Below are positions 6,302-6,362 of a DNA stretch of 6,362 nucleotides, piece after piece. Made by a program: the position numbers and the translations under genes. Location: the NCBI GenBank assembly GCA_937974465.1, contig CALJWY010000262.1, forward strand, positions 1 to 6,362. The letters are read 5' to 3'. Below the pieces are notes generated by a model. The model saw only the letters and a program-made list of their open reading frames with translations, had not been told where the DNA came from and did no database searches. Source of the DNA: an uncultured Lysobacterales bacterium. Its GTDB lineage: Bacteria; Pseudomonadota; Gammaproteobacteria; Xanthomonadales; SZUA-36. The first letter of the stretch is position 1, and each line of letters opens with the position of its first letter.

Positions 6302-6362
6302 ACACTGCACGCAATCTCCATCCCCCGCTCGTCGCGCTCTCATAGACTAGGTCCAGAATAAT

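Noticed and set aside
5963..6343. 126-codon minus-strand reading frame opposite the response regulator
   Set aside because: It lies almost wholly antisense to the conserved winged-helix domain, with no recognisable domain.

Overview
The window looks like chromosomal DNA from a gammaproteobacterium, probably marine or salt/alkali-adapted. This is inferred from the gene families (an NhaD-type Na+/H+ antiporter, a YrbG-like Na+/Ca2+ exchanger, an OmpR-class two-component pair), the mid-range base composition and the bacterial start and ribosome-binding signals. No marker gene fixes the taxon. There are no rRNA or tRNA genes, insertion sequences or CRISPR arrays.

Layout. Positions 1-84 are probably the 3' end of a plus-strand gene that enters from the left. 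A 219-base convergent gap (85-303) follows, with two hairpins oriented to end leftward transcription. From 2130 down to 304 runs a leftward pair: a small membrane-protein gene, which appears to carry a one-base frameshift near 1905, then nhaD. A promoter-like site at about 2190-2218 drives this pair. The 429-base gap 2131-2559 separates it from a rightward set: a CaCA-family Na+/Ca2+ exchanger (2560-3534), a sensor histidine kinase (3630-5615) and an OmpR/PhoB-type response regulator (5612-6280). The last two overlap by ATGA. A perfect 8-bp hairpin follows the regulator, and the remaining bases to 6362 show nothing codable.

How the genes may work together. NhaD exports Na+ (or Li+) in exchange for H+. 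The exchanger would use an inward Na+ gradient to expel Ca2+. The two divergent transport units therefore form a plausible cation and pH homeostasis locus. The kinase has an unusually large extracytoplasmic region with a helical, TPR-like stretch and no recognisable ligand domain. Its regulator is an ordinary DNA-binding type. Whether this pair controls the transporters is inference from position only.

The most notable observation is the small gene before nhaD. Its apparent 84-residue product ends in a non-membrane-like arginine-rich tail, but the neighbouring frame continues as a clean hydrophobic helix and stops 20 bases before nhaD. This points to a 108-residue protein interrupted by a single extra base.
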